Origin: Desulfurococcales archaeon
GTDB lineage: Archaea > Thermoproteota > Thermoprotei_A > Sulfolobales > Desulfurococcaceae
Direction: 5' to 3'
Assembly (NCBI GenBank): GCA_027064845.1
Contig: JAMOPC010000450.1
Coordinates: 1 to 7,157, forward strand
DNA length: 7,157 bases
Shown here: piece after piece, positions 1 to 5,521 of the stretch
Layout: each line of letters begins with the position of its first letter
How positions within the stretch are numbered: the stretch's first letter is position 1
The notes under the pieces: model-generated
Told to the model about the DNA's origin: nothing
Database searches by the model: none
Seen by the model: only the letters and a program-made list of their open reading frames with translations
Made by a program: the position numbers and the translations under genes

Positions 1-109
1 TGATTTCGCTGCAAGAACAATCCTCTTTGCAATCCCTGTTATAATACTATATGCAGTTGCTCAGAAATACATCGGTGAAGCTATGAGATATGGAGCATTA
101 AAGGCTTAA
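1..109 (+). CDS. ABC transporter permease, C-terminal end (partial)
   Basis: Only the last 35 codons are in the window, read in the frame starting at base 2 and stopping at TAA 107-109. The peptide begins DFAARTILFAIPVIILY and ends in QKYIGEAMRYGALKA. A hydrophobic last membrane helix followed by a short basic tail of the form Q-(K/R)-Y-(I/F)-x-x-x-(M/L)-x-x-G-A-x-K is typical of MalG-like inner-membrane permeases of carbohydrate ABC importers. The gene would therefore belong to a sugar or oligosaccharide uptake operon lying to the left of the window. It converges on the radical SAM gene, with only 14 bp between the two stop codons. The substrate cannot be told from this fragment. Family assignment is from recognition of the tail pattern, not a search. 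Confidence 0.7.
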   Translation, partial: DFAARTILFAIPVIILYAVAQKYIGEAMRYGALKA

Positions 110-123
110 TCTATTAAGTCATA

Positions 124-1182
124 CTAGCTTATATATCTTCCAAATATCCTTATCCTATAACCACATCTAGGACATCTATAATCTGGTGTAAGATTCCAGC
201 TCACTACTCTATAATTTCGTCTAATGATCAGTTTTTTACCACATTTAGGACAAATAGTGTCCTGATATTCTTCTTGAATAATGTTACCAATGTAAACGTA
301 TTTTATCCCAGCTTTTCTCGCCTTATTATATGCACTTAATAGTTTTGAGAAAGATGTTGGTTCTTCACGGTATTTGAATGCAGGATAATACTTGTTAATG
401 TGAAGTGGTGTATCCTCATCTAAGTACTTGATATGATTATCTATTATCCATTCAATACATTCTCCCCAATCATTCGCTTTAGTTACCATTAAATATACCA
501 TTTCCACGTGACCGCCGTTATCCAATATGTATTTTGCATTTCTAAAAACAATGGTCGGATCTGCTGACAAGTATTTACGATATGTTTCGGGACATCCTTT
601 AATATCAATGCTGAAACCAGTATATCCGGCTTCTAATAATGATTTAAGGGTATTTAATGACATATACCCATTTGTAACCACTGTTAAATATAGGTTTTTA
701 CCTCTCGAAGCTAAGCCTATATCGACTAAGTATTCTGGCTGAATTGTTGGTTCATTAAAGCTAGCACATAAACCATGTACATCGGTTTTAACGGCATACT
801 CAATAAGCTTGTCGGGTTCGATAATCAGTGAGGCCTCTACTAAGGGTTTACTCCAGCTTAAATGATAGTTTTGACACCAGGGACATCTAAAATTACAGCC
901 CCATCCCGAAAAAGTTAATGCTATACTGTTCGGGTAATAGTGGAAAAGAGGCTTTATCTCGATAGGTCTAGGCTCGAGTGCACTTATCATCCCATATGCT
1001 AGATTGTATAATTTACCATTAATGTTAACATAATTCCAACAAAAACCCATTAAACCATCCGCTAAAACACATCTTCTCTCACATATCAAGCACTGAATAA
1101 GCTTCTTATCGATCCTGTAAATTCTATAAAACTTCTCAGAAACCTTCCTAAAAAATGGATCAGATGCTATATTTTCAAGCAT
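124..1182 (-). CDS. AmrS-like radical SAM protein (AmmeMemoRadiSam family)
   Basis: A cytosolic radical SAM enzyme resembling AmrS of the AmmeMemoRadiSam group and pyruvate formate-lyase activases. The [4Fe-4S] cluster motif CNFRCPWC (CX3CX2C) is at about residues 96-103 of the protein starting at 1182. It follows an N-terminal Cys set (CLICERRC, then GFC, residues 31-48) characteristic of AmrS. ASFNEPT and HINKYYPAFKY also fit that family, and two CPxCG pairs (about 311-340) form the usual C-terminal zinc ribbon. The length, 352 aa, is normal. I chose the start at 1182 because GGTGAT (1190-1195) lies 7 nt upstream. The frame stays open to 1293, but the extra residues look unconserved and a start at 1293 would overlap the TATA box. 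A leaderless start at 1266 is possible. The physiological reaction of AmrS is not established. Its usual partners, the Memo-like and AMMECR1 proteins, are not in the window. Confidence 0.85.
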   Translation of the reverse strand: MLENIASDPFFRKVSEKFYRIYRIDKKLIQCLICERRCVLADGLMGFCWNYVNINGKLYNLAYGMISALEPRPIEIKPLFHYYPNSIALTFSGWGCNFRCPWCQNYHLSWSKPLVEASLIIEPDKLIEYAVKTDVHGLCASFNEPTIQPEYLVDIGLASRGKNLYLTVVTNGYMSLNTLKSLLEAGYTGFSIDIKGCPETYRKYLSADPTIVFRNAKYILDNGGHVEMVYLMVTKANDWGECIEWIIDNHIKYLDEDTPLHINKYYPAFKYREEPTSFSKLLSAYNKARKAGIKYVYIGNIIQEEYQDTICPKCGKKLIIRRNYRVVSWNLTPDYRCPRCGYRIRIFGRYIS

Positions 1183-1294
1183 TGAACTAATCACCATTTT
1201 ATCATTTAATATGATATTGTACTTATACCTACACTTATTTTCAAGGAAAATACTTTCAAGAAACATTATTGTATTCAATGTAGCGTAGTTCAAA

Positions 1295-1304
1295 TATTTA
1301 TAAT
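1295..1304 (-). promoter_or_regulatory. Probable TATA box of the radical SAM gene
   Basis: On the minus strand the sequence reads ATTATAAATA, close to the archaeal TATA consensus. A transcript start about 25 nt downstream would fall near 1273, just ahead of an in-frame ATG at 1266 and about 90 nt before the SD-preceded ATG at 1182. It lies between the radical SAM gene and the stop of the amidohydrolase gene at 1313, so the two minus-strand genes probably have separate promoters. Confidence 0.45.
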
Positions 1305-1312
1305 GAAACGGA

Positions 1313-2131
1313 TTATATCCTCAATATTTTCTTTGCATTTATTGAAAAAATTAATTCTTTTTCATTACCACTTAAACCAAGCATGTTTTTAATTATTTCT
1401 ATTTGTCTCTTGGCTGATAACCAATTCGGGGTTAATTCTATAATATGGTCGCTACCAAATATGAATTTATCAGCTCCTAAATGCTTTATATAAACTGATA
1501 ATCTTTGAACACCTATTTCTTCCGCTATTGTAATTAAACTATAAGAGGTATCCAAATATACATTAGGATGACCTGCCGCTATAGCCATAAATTCCCTAAA
1601 GCCAAAGAGACCTCCCATGTGTGCATAAATAATTTTGGTTTTTGGAGCAAGTATTGGTAACAGATCATAATCTTCAATGGAGTCTGGAGATGGTATAGTA
1701 TGTTTTGTGGTTGATCTGAAATATAATGTTGATAAATCACCTTTCATAGCATGTATGACTACAGGGATCCCAATTTCTCCAGCAGTATTAAGAACCTCAA
1801 TTACGTGAGGATGCCTTATACAGAAACCCTGCATGCCCGGATGAAGTTTCAGCCCTTTAAGACCTAAGTCTTCAACAGCTTTACGTAGCTCCTTTATAGC
1901 AACATCTGCGGGATTAGGTACTACTGAAGCAAATCCCACGAGTCTTTTAGGTTCATATGATACAACTTTGTATACATAGTCATTGGGAATATATGGGGCA
2001 ATAGGGAGTATAACTCCAATATCTATACTGGAATTGTTTAAAAACTCAATAATTTTCTCAGCAGCTATTTTAGGTGGTATCTCTTCTTTAATCCATTTCT
2101 CGGGAATATGAAGATTAAAATCTATAATCAT
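1313..2131 (-). CDS. Amidohydrolase-2 family (COG2159-type) TIM-barrel hydrolase
   Basis: A predicted metal-dependent hydrolase or decarboxylase of the amidohydrolase-2 family, 272 aa, cytosolic. Landmarks, numbered from the start used here: IIDFNLHI at the N terminus (residues 2-9), KLHP (95-98), VVIHA (His127), IYAHMGG (His171) and FGSDH (Asp228). These match, in order, the metal-site strands of the barrel. The usual D-x-H-x-H at the N terminus is D-F-N-L-H here, so the first metal-ligand His is Asn6. This may mean altered metal binding or a single-metal site. The start at 2131 is chosen because GGTG (2138-2141) lies 6 nt upstream and the protein then begins MIIDF, normal for the family. 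ATGs at 2152 and 2143 are in frame but lack an SD. The substrate is unknown. A TATA box at 2178-2187 fits this start. Confidence 0.8.
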   Translation of the reverse strand: MIIDFNLHIPEKWIKEEIPPKIAAEKIIEFLNNSSIDIGVILPIAPYIPNDYVYKVVSYEPKRLVGFASVVPNPADVAIKELRKAVEDLGLKGLKLHPGMQGFCIRHPHVIEVLNTAGEIGIPVVIHAMKGDLSTLYFRSTTKHTIPSPDSIEDYDLLPILAPKTKIIYAHMGGLFGFREFMAIAAGHPNVYLDTSYSLITIAEEIGVQRLSVYIKHLGADKFIFGSDHIIELTPNWLSAKRQIEIIKNMLGLSGNEKELIFSINAKKILRI

Positions 2132-2177
2132 AGTATGCACCATATTTAACATCTAAAATTCATTCAATGTTTTAATT

Positions 2178-2187
2178 AATATATAAA
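2178..2187. promoter_or_regulatory. TATA box of the amidohydrolase gene, possibly bidirectional
   Basis: The minus strand reads TTTATATATT. A start about 25 nt downstream (near 2158) would give a leader of roughly 27 nt to the SD-preceded ATG at 2131. The plus strand reads AATATATAAA over the same bases and would start transcription near 2207, at the head of the degenerate upstream extension of the nucleotidyltransferase-like gene (ATG at 2202 and 2214). Only the minus-strand use is well supported. Confidence 0.45.
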
Positions 2188-2201
2188 GAGAACCTATTAG
2201 C

Positions 2202-2295
2202 ATGTTGAAGAGGATGTATTCTTATGTGTCTTTATCACTAGATTTAGAAAATGTATTAAAATGTATTATATAGTATCTCTAGCGTACTCTAGAAA
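2202..2295 (+). pseudogene. Frameshifted N-terminal remnant of the nucleotidyltransferase-like gene
   Basis: This stretch encodes no intact product but reads as a plausible N terminus of the next gene if two A4 runs (2258-2261 and 2293-2296) each had one more A. The first segment, from ATG 2202, reads MLKRMYSYVSLSLDLENVLK. The second reads YYIVSLAYSRK, and the third joins directly onto RIAWILVGS of the downstream ORF. Nucleotidyltransferase folds normally have a helix before the strand leading into the GS motif, which this segment would supply. As written, frame 0 ends at TAG 2271-2273 and frame 2 at TGA 2297-2299. Possible causes are real inactivation, homopolymer sequencing error, or slippage. 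A coincidence of open frames in AT-rich DNA cannot be excluded. Confidence 0.4.
2264..2272 (+). promoter_or_regulatory. Possible TATA box for leaderless start at 2296
   Basis: TATTATATA lies centred about 27 bp before the ATG at 2296. Transcription starting about 25 bp downstream would begin at or next to that ATG, giving the leaderless message common in crenarchaea. There is no Shine-Dalgarno site before 2296. This competes with the idea that the gene began further upstream and is now frameshifted. Confidence 0.35.
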
Positions 2296-2823
2296 ATGAG
2301 GATAGCTTGGATATTGGTTGGAAGTACAGCAAGCTGTTCAAATGGTGTTAACGTAAAACCTAAGGATATAGACATAATTGTTAAAACAGAAGATGTCTAT
2401 GATGTTGACAGGATTTTTGCATCAACCTATCGTGTTTTAAGAAGAGTAAGGTATAGTTCTAACGGTGTTTATTCAAGCCATTATGGCATATTCGAAACCC
2501 ACGGTGTGAAAATAGAAGTAATGGCCGATCTTAAAATATGTGGTGAACTAGGATGCCTAGATGTAGACTTTGAAGAACTCTACAGCTTTTCTAGACGCAT
2601 TGAATTAAGAGATACAAGTCTAAGAGTAGCACCCTTAGAATGGCAACTAGTAGCTAATACCCTAATCCCTGGAAAAGAAAAACGTATAAAGAAGAACCTA
2701 GGAGTCCTCATGATTAAAGGAATAAATACCAAAACCCTAGAGCTTGTTCTTAGTAAAGCTCCTTTAGGGGTTAGAAAATATGTTATAAAGCTTCTTAAAG
2801 ACAAAAGCATAACTTGTAAATAA
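2296..2823 (+). CDS. Nucleotidyltransferase-fold protein, possibly N-terminally truncated
   Basis: A 175-aa protein with a minimal nucleotidyltransferase signature: VGSTAS (Gly9-Ser10), then KPKDIDIIV with Asp24 and Asp26 spaced as the two metal-binding carboxylates. A later strand, VKIEVMADL (Glu74/Asp78), could give the third acidic residue. This arrangement is shared by MNT/HEPN-type antitoxins, lincosamide-type adenylyltransferases and AbiEii-like proteins. I cannot say which, if any, of those roles applies. TAG at 2290-2292 lies immediately upstream in frame, so ATG 2296 is the first possible start. The protein then begins only seven residues before the GS motif, which is short for the fold. 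The upstream region appears to hold the lost part in other frames. No HEPN partner or other toxin gene lies next to it; about 320 bp of gene-free DNA follows. Confidence 0.65.
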   Translation: MRIAWILVGSTASCSNGVNVKPKDIDIIVKTEDVYDVDRIFASTYRVLRRVRYSSNGVYSSHYGIFETHGVKIEVMADLKICGELGCLDVDFEELYSFSRRIELRDTSLRVAPLEWQLVANTLIPGKEKRIKKNLGVLMIKGINTKTLELVLSKAPLGVRKYVIKLLKDKSITCK

Positions 2824-3143
2824 GCTACAATATTAGTTTATAATTGATTCAAATTAATCTAATTAGTGCCCTTATAGCATTAATGGTCTAGAATCAAGTA
2901 CTAAAATCAAGCATATTTTACTGTTTCTCATTATTCGTATAATATCCTTACTAATCATTTTTTGTAAAGAATCAATACAATCAAAACTTATCAAGAACAT
3001 ACAGATTAAACAATACTTTATTATTATTCTTCAAGACATATTACCTATTCAAATAAATATGGATTAAGAATTATAAAATTGATAACAACATCTATATAGG
3101 ATAAAAAGATACAATACGAGAATTCTTTAATAGGTTATGGAAA
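2824..3143. other. AT-rich gene-free region
   Basis: No open frame with coding character is visible on either strand in these 320 bp. The sequence is very AT-rich. ATCAA occurs at 2971, 2980 and 2990, about one helical turn apart, and AATCAAG occurs at 2892 and 2905. These are too short to call repeats with confidence. The right end carries a TATA-like element for the membrane protein gene. Confidence 0.5.
3092..3099 (+). promoter_or_regulatory. Possible TATA box of the membrane protein gene
   Basis: CTATATAG lies about 50 bp before the TTG start at 3144. A transcript start near 3121 would leave a short leader of about 23 nt. That leader includes AGG at 3132-3134 as a weak SD. Confidence 0.35.
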
Positions 3144-4091
3144 TTGATTAGAAAAAACATACAAGCTATTCTTATATTGTTATTGTTATCGCCTTTTACA
3201 GCCGAGGTATTAACTGGCGCTACTCCTATCATGGGATTCGTTAATCCAATAAATCTATGTATACTAGTCTGTCTATATGGTTTAGGTTCAATTATAATTC
3301 GTGAATTAAGACTTCGTTTACGAATACAATATACTGAAATGTTGCTATTAGGATTTGCTTATGGTATTATAGAAGAAGGGATAGCTGTAAAATCATTCTT
3401 TGATCCATATTGGAAAGATCTTGGAATATTCGGAGTTTATGGTAGATGGTTAGGTGTGAACTGGGTTTGGAGCTTATATTTAACAATATTTCATGGTATT
3501 TGGAGTATTTTAGCACCAATCATAGTTGTGGAAGCCATATATTTTGAAGTAGCTTATAAGCAGTGGATTGGGAATAAGGGACTAATTTTTTCAACAATAG
3601 TATTCTTCATAGACATCATAGTAATTAATTTATTGCTTACAAAGTATCAACCAAGCTCTTTACATTATCTAACATGCTTTGTAATCATACTCGCATTAAT
3701 CTTTATAGCTAAGAATTCAAAGCTTTATGTCCCAAACGTGATAAATAGTTCAATTACTCCTCAACGATATGGGCTCTATTGGATGTTATGGGGTATATTA
3801 TTTTTTGTTGCATTTTACTTGGTCTCATCACTTGTTCCATCACCATATATTCCGATAATAATAGGGCTTGTATTGGGTTATGTGTCACTCATACTTACAA
3901 AATGTTTTGATAGTCTCTCTTGGAATGTCATTCATAGATATTGGTTCTATCTAGGAATAGTTGTGGTTCTGTTGATCATAGATACAATTCAAGCTCTTAT
4001 ACAATCAAACATAGAGAGAGGAATTACAGTAATAACTTCAATTGTAATTTTGACAATTATCTATGAGAAAATAAAAAGGAAACAAGCATAA
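3144..4091 (+). CDS. Polytopic membrane protein, family not recognised
   Basis: A 315-aa very hydrophobic protein, predicted integral to the cytoplasmic membrane with roughly eight to ten helices. Approximate hydrophobic stretches are residues 6-26, 34-55, 65-83, 105-135, 148-166, 174-190, 210-232, 234-252, 266-285 and 292-307. The most conserved-looking stretch is GFAYGIIEEG (70-79), followed by KSFFDPYW (83-90). A paired Glu inside a helix, then FHG (His117) and IHR (His264), recall the EE/H/H residues of CPBP (CAAX-protease-like) membrane proteins. The spacing and the missing EExxxR make that only a weak suggestion. The start is TTG; no ATG or GTG is available in frame. The frame is open back to 3105 with no usual start codon. 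The gene stands alone between gene-free regions, so context gives no functional clue. Confidence 0.65.
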   Translation: MIRKNIQAILILLLLSPFTAEVLTGATPIMGFVNPINLCILVCLYGLGSIIIRELRLRLRIQYTEMLLLGFAYGIIEEGIAVKSFFDPYWKDLGIFGVYGRWLGVNWVWSLYLTIFHGIWSILAPIIVVEAIYFEVAYKQWIGNKGLIFSTIVFFIDIIVINLLLTKYQPSSLHYLTCFVIILALIFIAKNSKLYVPNVINSSITPQRYGLYWMLWGILFFVAFYLVSSLVPSPYIPIIIGLVLGYVSLILTKCFDSLSWNVIHRYWFYLGIVVVLLIIDTIQALIQSNIERGITVITSIVILTIIYEKIKRKQA

Positions 4092-4244
4092 GGTATTATC
4101 TAAGTTTTGAGCTATCAATACAATTTCATAACTTATTAAAACAAAGCCGTGAATCTATATGGTTCGGTATCAATCTATTAAATAAATGAAAGGTCTTATC
4201 CTTAAAATTGTATAGCGAAAAACTGTGGTTAAAACTTTAGAGAA

Positions 4245-4261
4245 AAGTCTAAAATAGACTT
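4245..4261. repeat. Perfect 7-bp inverted repeat (small hairpin)
   Basis: AAGTCTA (4245-4251) and TAGACTT (4255-4261) are exact reverse complements separated by AAA. It lies about 155 bp after the stop of the membrane protein gene. It is AT-rich and too short to call a terminator, and a chance origin in such AT-rich DNA is possible. Confidence 0.5.
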
Positions 4262-4444
4262 ACCATTCATGCTGAGTATTACCACGTCGGTTTTCTTCAT
4301 ACTATCGATATGTTTTTGTTCATTTCAATGTGTTTTGACTAACATTATGCTTTGGAACACTAATGTATATCTCTAAATAATAGTATGCAGATAGATTTGC
4401 TCTACAATATACAAAAATATCGGCTATGACATAATAGAACTGAT

Positions 4445-4473
4445 ATTCATTAATGAATAAATGTATTAATACA
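4445..4473. repeat. Two adjacent perfect palindromes, operator-like
   Basis: ATTCATTAATGAAT (4445-4458, 14 bp) and TGTATTAATACA (4462-4473, 12 bp) are each perfect palindromes sharing the core ATTAAT. Their centres are 16 bp apart. Paired palindromes with a shared core resemble tandem binding sites for a dimeric regulator. No gene start lies within 100 bp to either side, so a target promoter is not evident. Confidence 0.4.
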
Positions 4474-4651
4474 CTGTAGGGGCTATATGTAAATATTGCT
4501 TTTAATCATTAGCTTTATCATAAGAAATTTTATGCCTTGGAGTCTTACAGCGTAATATTTGATTATCAAAGACTCTTTCCTTATTTGAAAAAACTTATTG
4601 TGTATAATGAAATTAAGGAGAAACACGTATCACGTATGTTTATATATTTAT

Positions 4652-4701
4652 GTAGCGGGTCCGCCGGGATTTGAACCCGGGGATCTCCAGCTCCGAAGGC
4701 C
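4652..4701 (-). repeat. tRNA-Arg 3'-half fragment, candidate distal att site
   Basis: On the minus strand this reads as the 3' half of a tRNA: anticodon loop CTTCGGA, imperfect anticodon stem, variable loop, T arm with GGTTCAAATCC, acceptor 3' strand CGGACCC and discriminator G at 4656. It matches 6411-6459 (the intact tRNA-Arg) at 47 of 50 positions, with two substitutions and one inserted base. No matching 5' half is present: no GGGTCCG acceptor strand or D arm lies upstream on that strand. Similarity stops at the anticodon stem, the usual crossover point for integration of archaeal elements into tRNA genes. The fragment lies in the same orientation as the intact gene, on its 3' side, as expected for a displaced 3' end. 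It is not a functional tRNA. Confidence 0.75.
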
Positions 4702-4705
4702 TGTA

Positions 4706-4758
4706 CTTATAAGCTTCTGTCCCATTAAACAATATAGAGTCGGGACAGATCCGATAAG
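4706..4758. repeat. Imperfect inverted repeat upstream of the toxin operon
   Basis: CTGTCCC (4717-4723) pairs exactly with GGGACAG (4742-4748) around an 18-nt loop. An outer CTTAT (4706-4710) pairs with ATAAG (4754-4758). A further GGGACA lies at 4784-4789, in direct orientation 42 bp after the one at 4742. The elements bracket a TATA-like sequence at 4761-4766, a position suited to an operator controlling the DUF104-PIN operon. Confidence 0.4.
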
Positions 4759-4768
4759 AATTTATACC
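4759..4768 (+). promoter_or_regulatory. Possible TATA box of the toxin-antitoxin operon
   Basis: AATTTATACC is the best TATA-like element before the TTG start at 4858 at a workable distance. Transcription would begin near 4789, giving a leader of about 70 nt. A closer TATAAA at 4840-4845 would lie too near the start codon to serve. GGGACA elements on both sides suggest autoregulation. Confidence 0.3.
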
Positions 4769-4845
4769 CATTATCTAGTATGTGGGACAATTAGAGAACT
4801 TTGCTGGGAGAAGTCTTATTGTTGTAGAATTCATAGTGTATAAAT

Positions 4846-4851
4846 GGTGAT
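4846..4851 (+). promoter_or_regulatory. Shine-Dalgarno site fixing the TTG start at 4858
   Basis: GGTGAT is an exact match to the archaeal anti-SD complement and lies 6 nt before the TTG at 4858. It decides the non-ATG start of the antitoxin-like gene. Confidence 0.75.
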
Positions 4852-4857
4852 TAGAAC

Positions 4858-5058
4858 TTGTCAAAGGTAGTTAGGGTTAGGTATGAGAAGGGTGTTTTGA
4901 AGCCTTTGGAACCACTAGAGTTTAGAGAAGGTGAGGAGCTTGTTGTTTTTATACGTAAGCACAGGGTGAGTGAGGTTCTTGAAAAATATGTTGGAATTTT
5001 TGGTAAGGCTGATGTAGAGGAGCTGAAGAAATATGAGGAAGAGGCTCAGGCACAGTGA
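4858..5058 (+). CDS. DUF104 (AF2212-like) antitoxin-family protein
   Basis: A 66-aa protein with the DUF104 pattern: V-x-V-x-Y-E-K-G-V-L-K-P-L-E-P-L near the N terminus, then EGEELVVFI (residues 24-32). The C-terminal half is charged and helical (about residues 37-64) and probably binds the toxin. Members of this archaeal family are usually encoded just before PIN-domain proteins and are taken to be VapB-like antitoxins, which neutralise the nuclease and often repress the operon. Here the stop codon overlaps the PIN gene start by 4 nt (GTGA), implying translational coupling. The start is TTG, supported by GGTGAT 6 nt upstream. It is the first gene of a three-gene operon inside the tRNA-bounded cassette. 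Confidence 0.85.
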   Translation: MSKVVRVRYEKGVLKPLEPLEFREGEELVVFIRKHRVSEVLEKYVGIFGKADVEELKKYEEEAQAQ

Positions 5059-5507
5059 ACAAGGTATTCATAGACACTAACATATTTTACAACATATTGT
5101 TCGAGACTAAGCTCACCCAAGTGGCCCGAAAGTTATTAGAAGACTATGAAGAAAGCAAGTTCCATACAAGTCTAACCGTGGTGAACGAGCTACTCTATAT
5201 CTCCACAAGAAAGTACTACCAAACCATAGGAGAAATCAGTGGGCCTTACAGCCTACGAAGGCTGATAGCTAGTAGGGGATACCCTGAGCTAGTAGTCAAC
5301 GGTATACGCAGGTTGCTGAGAGACCTTGAAGTAGAGGTATTAATAGAAAACATAGGCTATAGGGATATGATAGAAACTGCGAGTCGCCTAAAGCTTCTGC
5401 CAAGCGATGCAATCATAGCTTTGACGTGTAAGCACTACAGCATAGATACCCTCCTAACATTTGACGAGGACTTTAAGCGGGTTCCATGGCTTAAAGTGTT
5501 CCCATAA
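5055..5507 (+). CDS. vapC: PIN-domain ribonuclease, VapC-type toxin
   Basis: A 150-aa PIN domain protein with the expected acidic active-site residues: Asp7 in FIDTN, Glu45 in NELLY, Asp118 in LPSDA, and Asp137 (or Asp139) in TFDEDF. PIN toxins are Mg2+-dependent ribonucleases that cut RNA such as tRNA or rRNA to halt translation, and they are held inactive by the cognate antitoxin. The start is GTG, overlapping the last codons of the DUF104 gene, which is typical of VapBC pairs. All catalytic carboxylates are present, so the toxin appears intact. It is followed after 14 nt by the methyltransferase gene. Its RNA target cannot be predicted from this sequence. Confidence 0.88.
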   Translation: MNKVFIDTNIFYNILFETKLTQVARKLLEDYEESKFHTSLTVVNELLYISTRKYYQTIGEISGPYSLRRLIASRGYPELVVNGIRRLLRDLEVEVLIENIGYRDMIETASRLKLLPSDAIIALTCKHYSIDTLLTFDEDFKRVPWLKVFP

Positions 5508-5521
5508 GAAGGCGATTGTCT

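Larger units (their letters stand above)
4092..4651. other. AT-rich gene-free region left of the tRNA fragment
   Basis: About 560 bp with no convincing gene on either strand. The only open stretch with any coding look is a 23-codon frame on the minus strand at 4229-4300, which is not supported as a gene. The region holds a short hairpin at 4245-4261 and two adjacent palindromes at 4445-4473. It ends in a TATA-like stretch (TTTATATATTTA, about 4639-4650) directly next to the tRNA fragment. One sampled row (4381-4440) is 30% G+C. Confidence 0.5.

Noticed and set aside
527..742. Plus-strand open frame inside the radical SAM gene
   Set aside because: Shadow frame opposite a gene with clear catalytic motifs.
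2580..2810. Minus-strand open frame inside the nucleotidyltransferase-like gene
   Set aside because: Shadow frame with no recognisable features or start signal.
2890..2996. Repeated ATCAA/AATCAAG words resembling short repeats
   Set aside because: Words of 5 to 7 bases in AT-rich DNA recur by chance, and there is no consistent unit or spacing. Not a CRISPR array.
4229..4300. 23-codon minus-strand frame beginning MKKTDVVILS
   Set aside because: It looks somewhat protein-like but has no SD or TATA support, is too short, and has no neighbour to give it context.
4652..4760. A second functional, intron-containing tRNA-Arg
   Set aside because: No GGGTCCG acceptor 5' strand or D arm lies within 150 nt on the minus strand, and the anticodon stem has a mismatch (A opposite G). 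The intact gene already supplies the anticodon.
4598..4843. 81-codon open frame on the plus strand containing AGPPGFEPG
   Set aside because: It is the antisense reading of the tRNA fragment. The AGPPGFEPG string is a well-known false protein produced by translating tRNA T arms backward.
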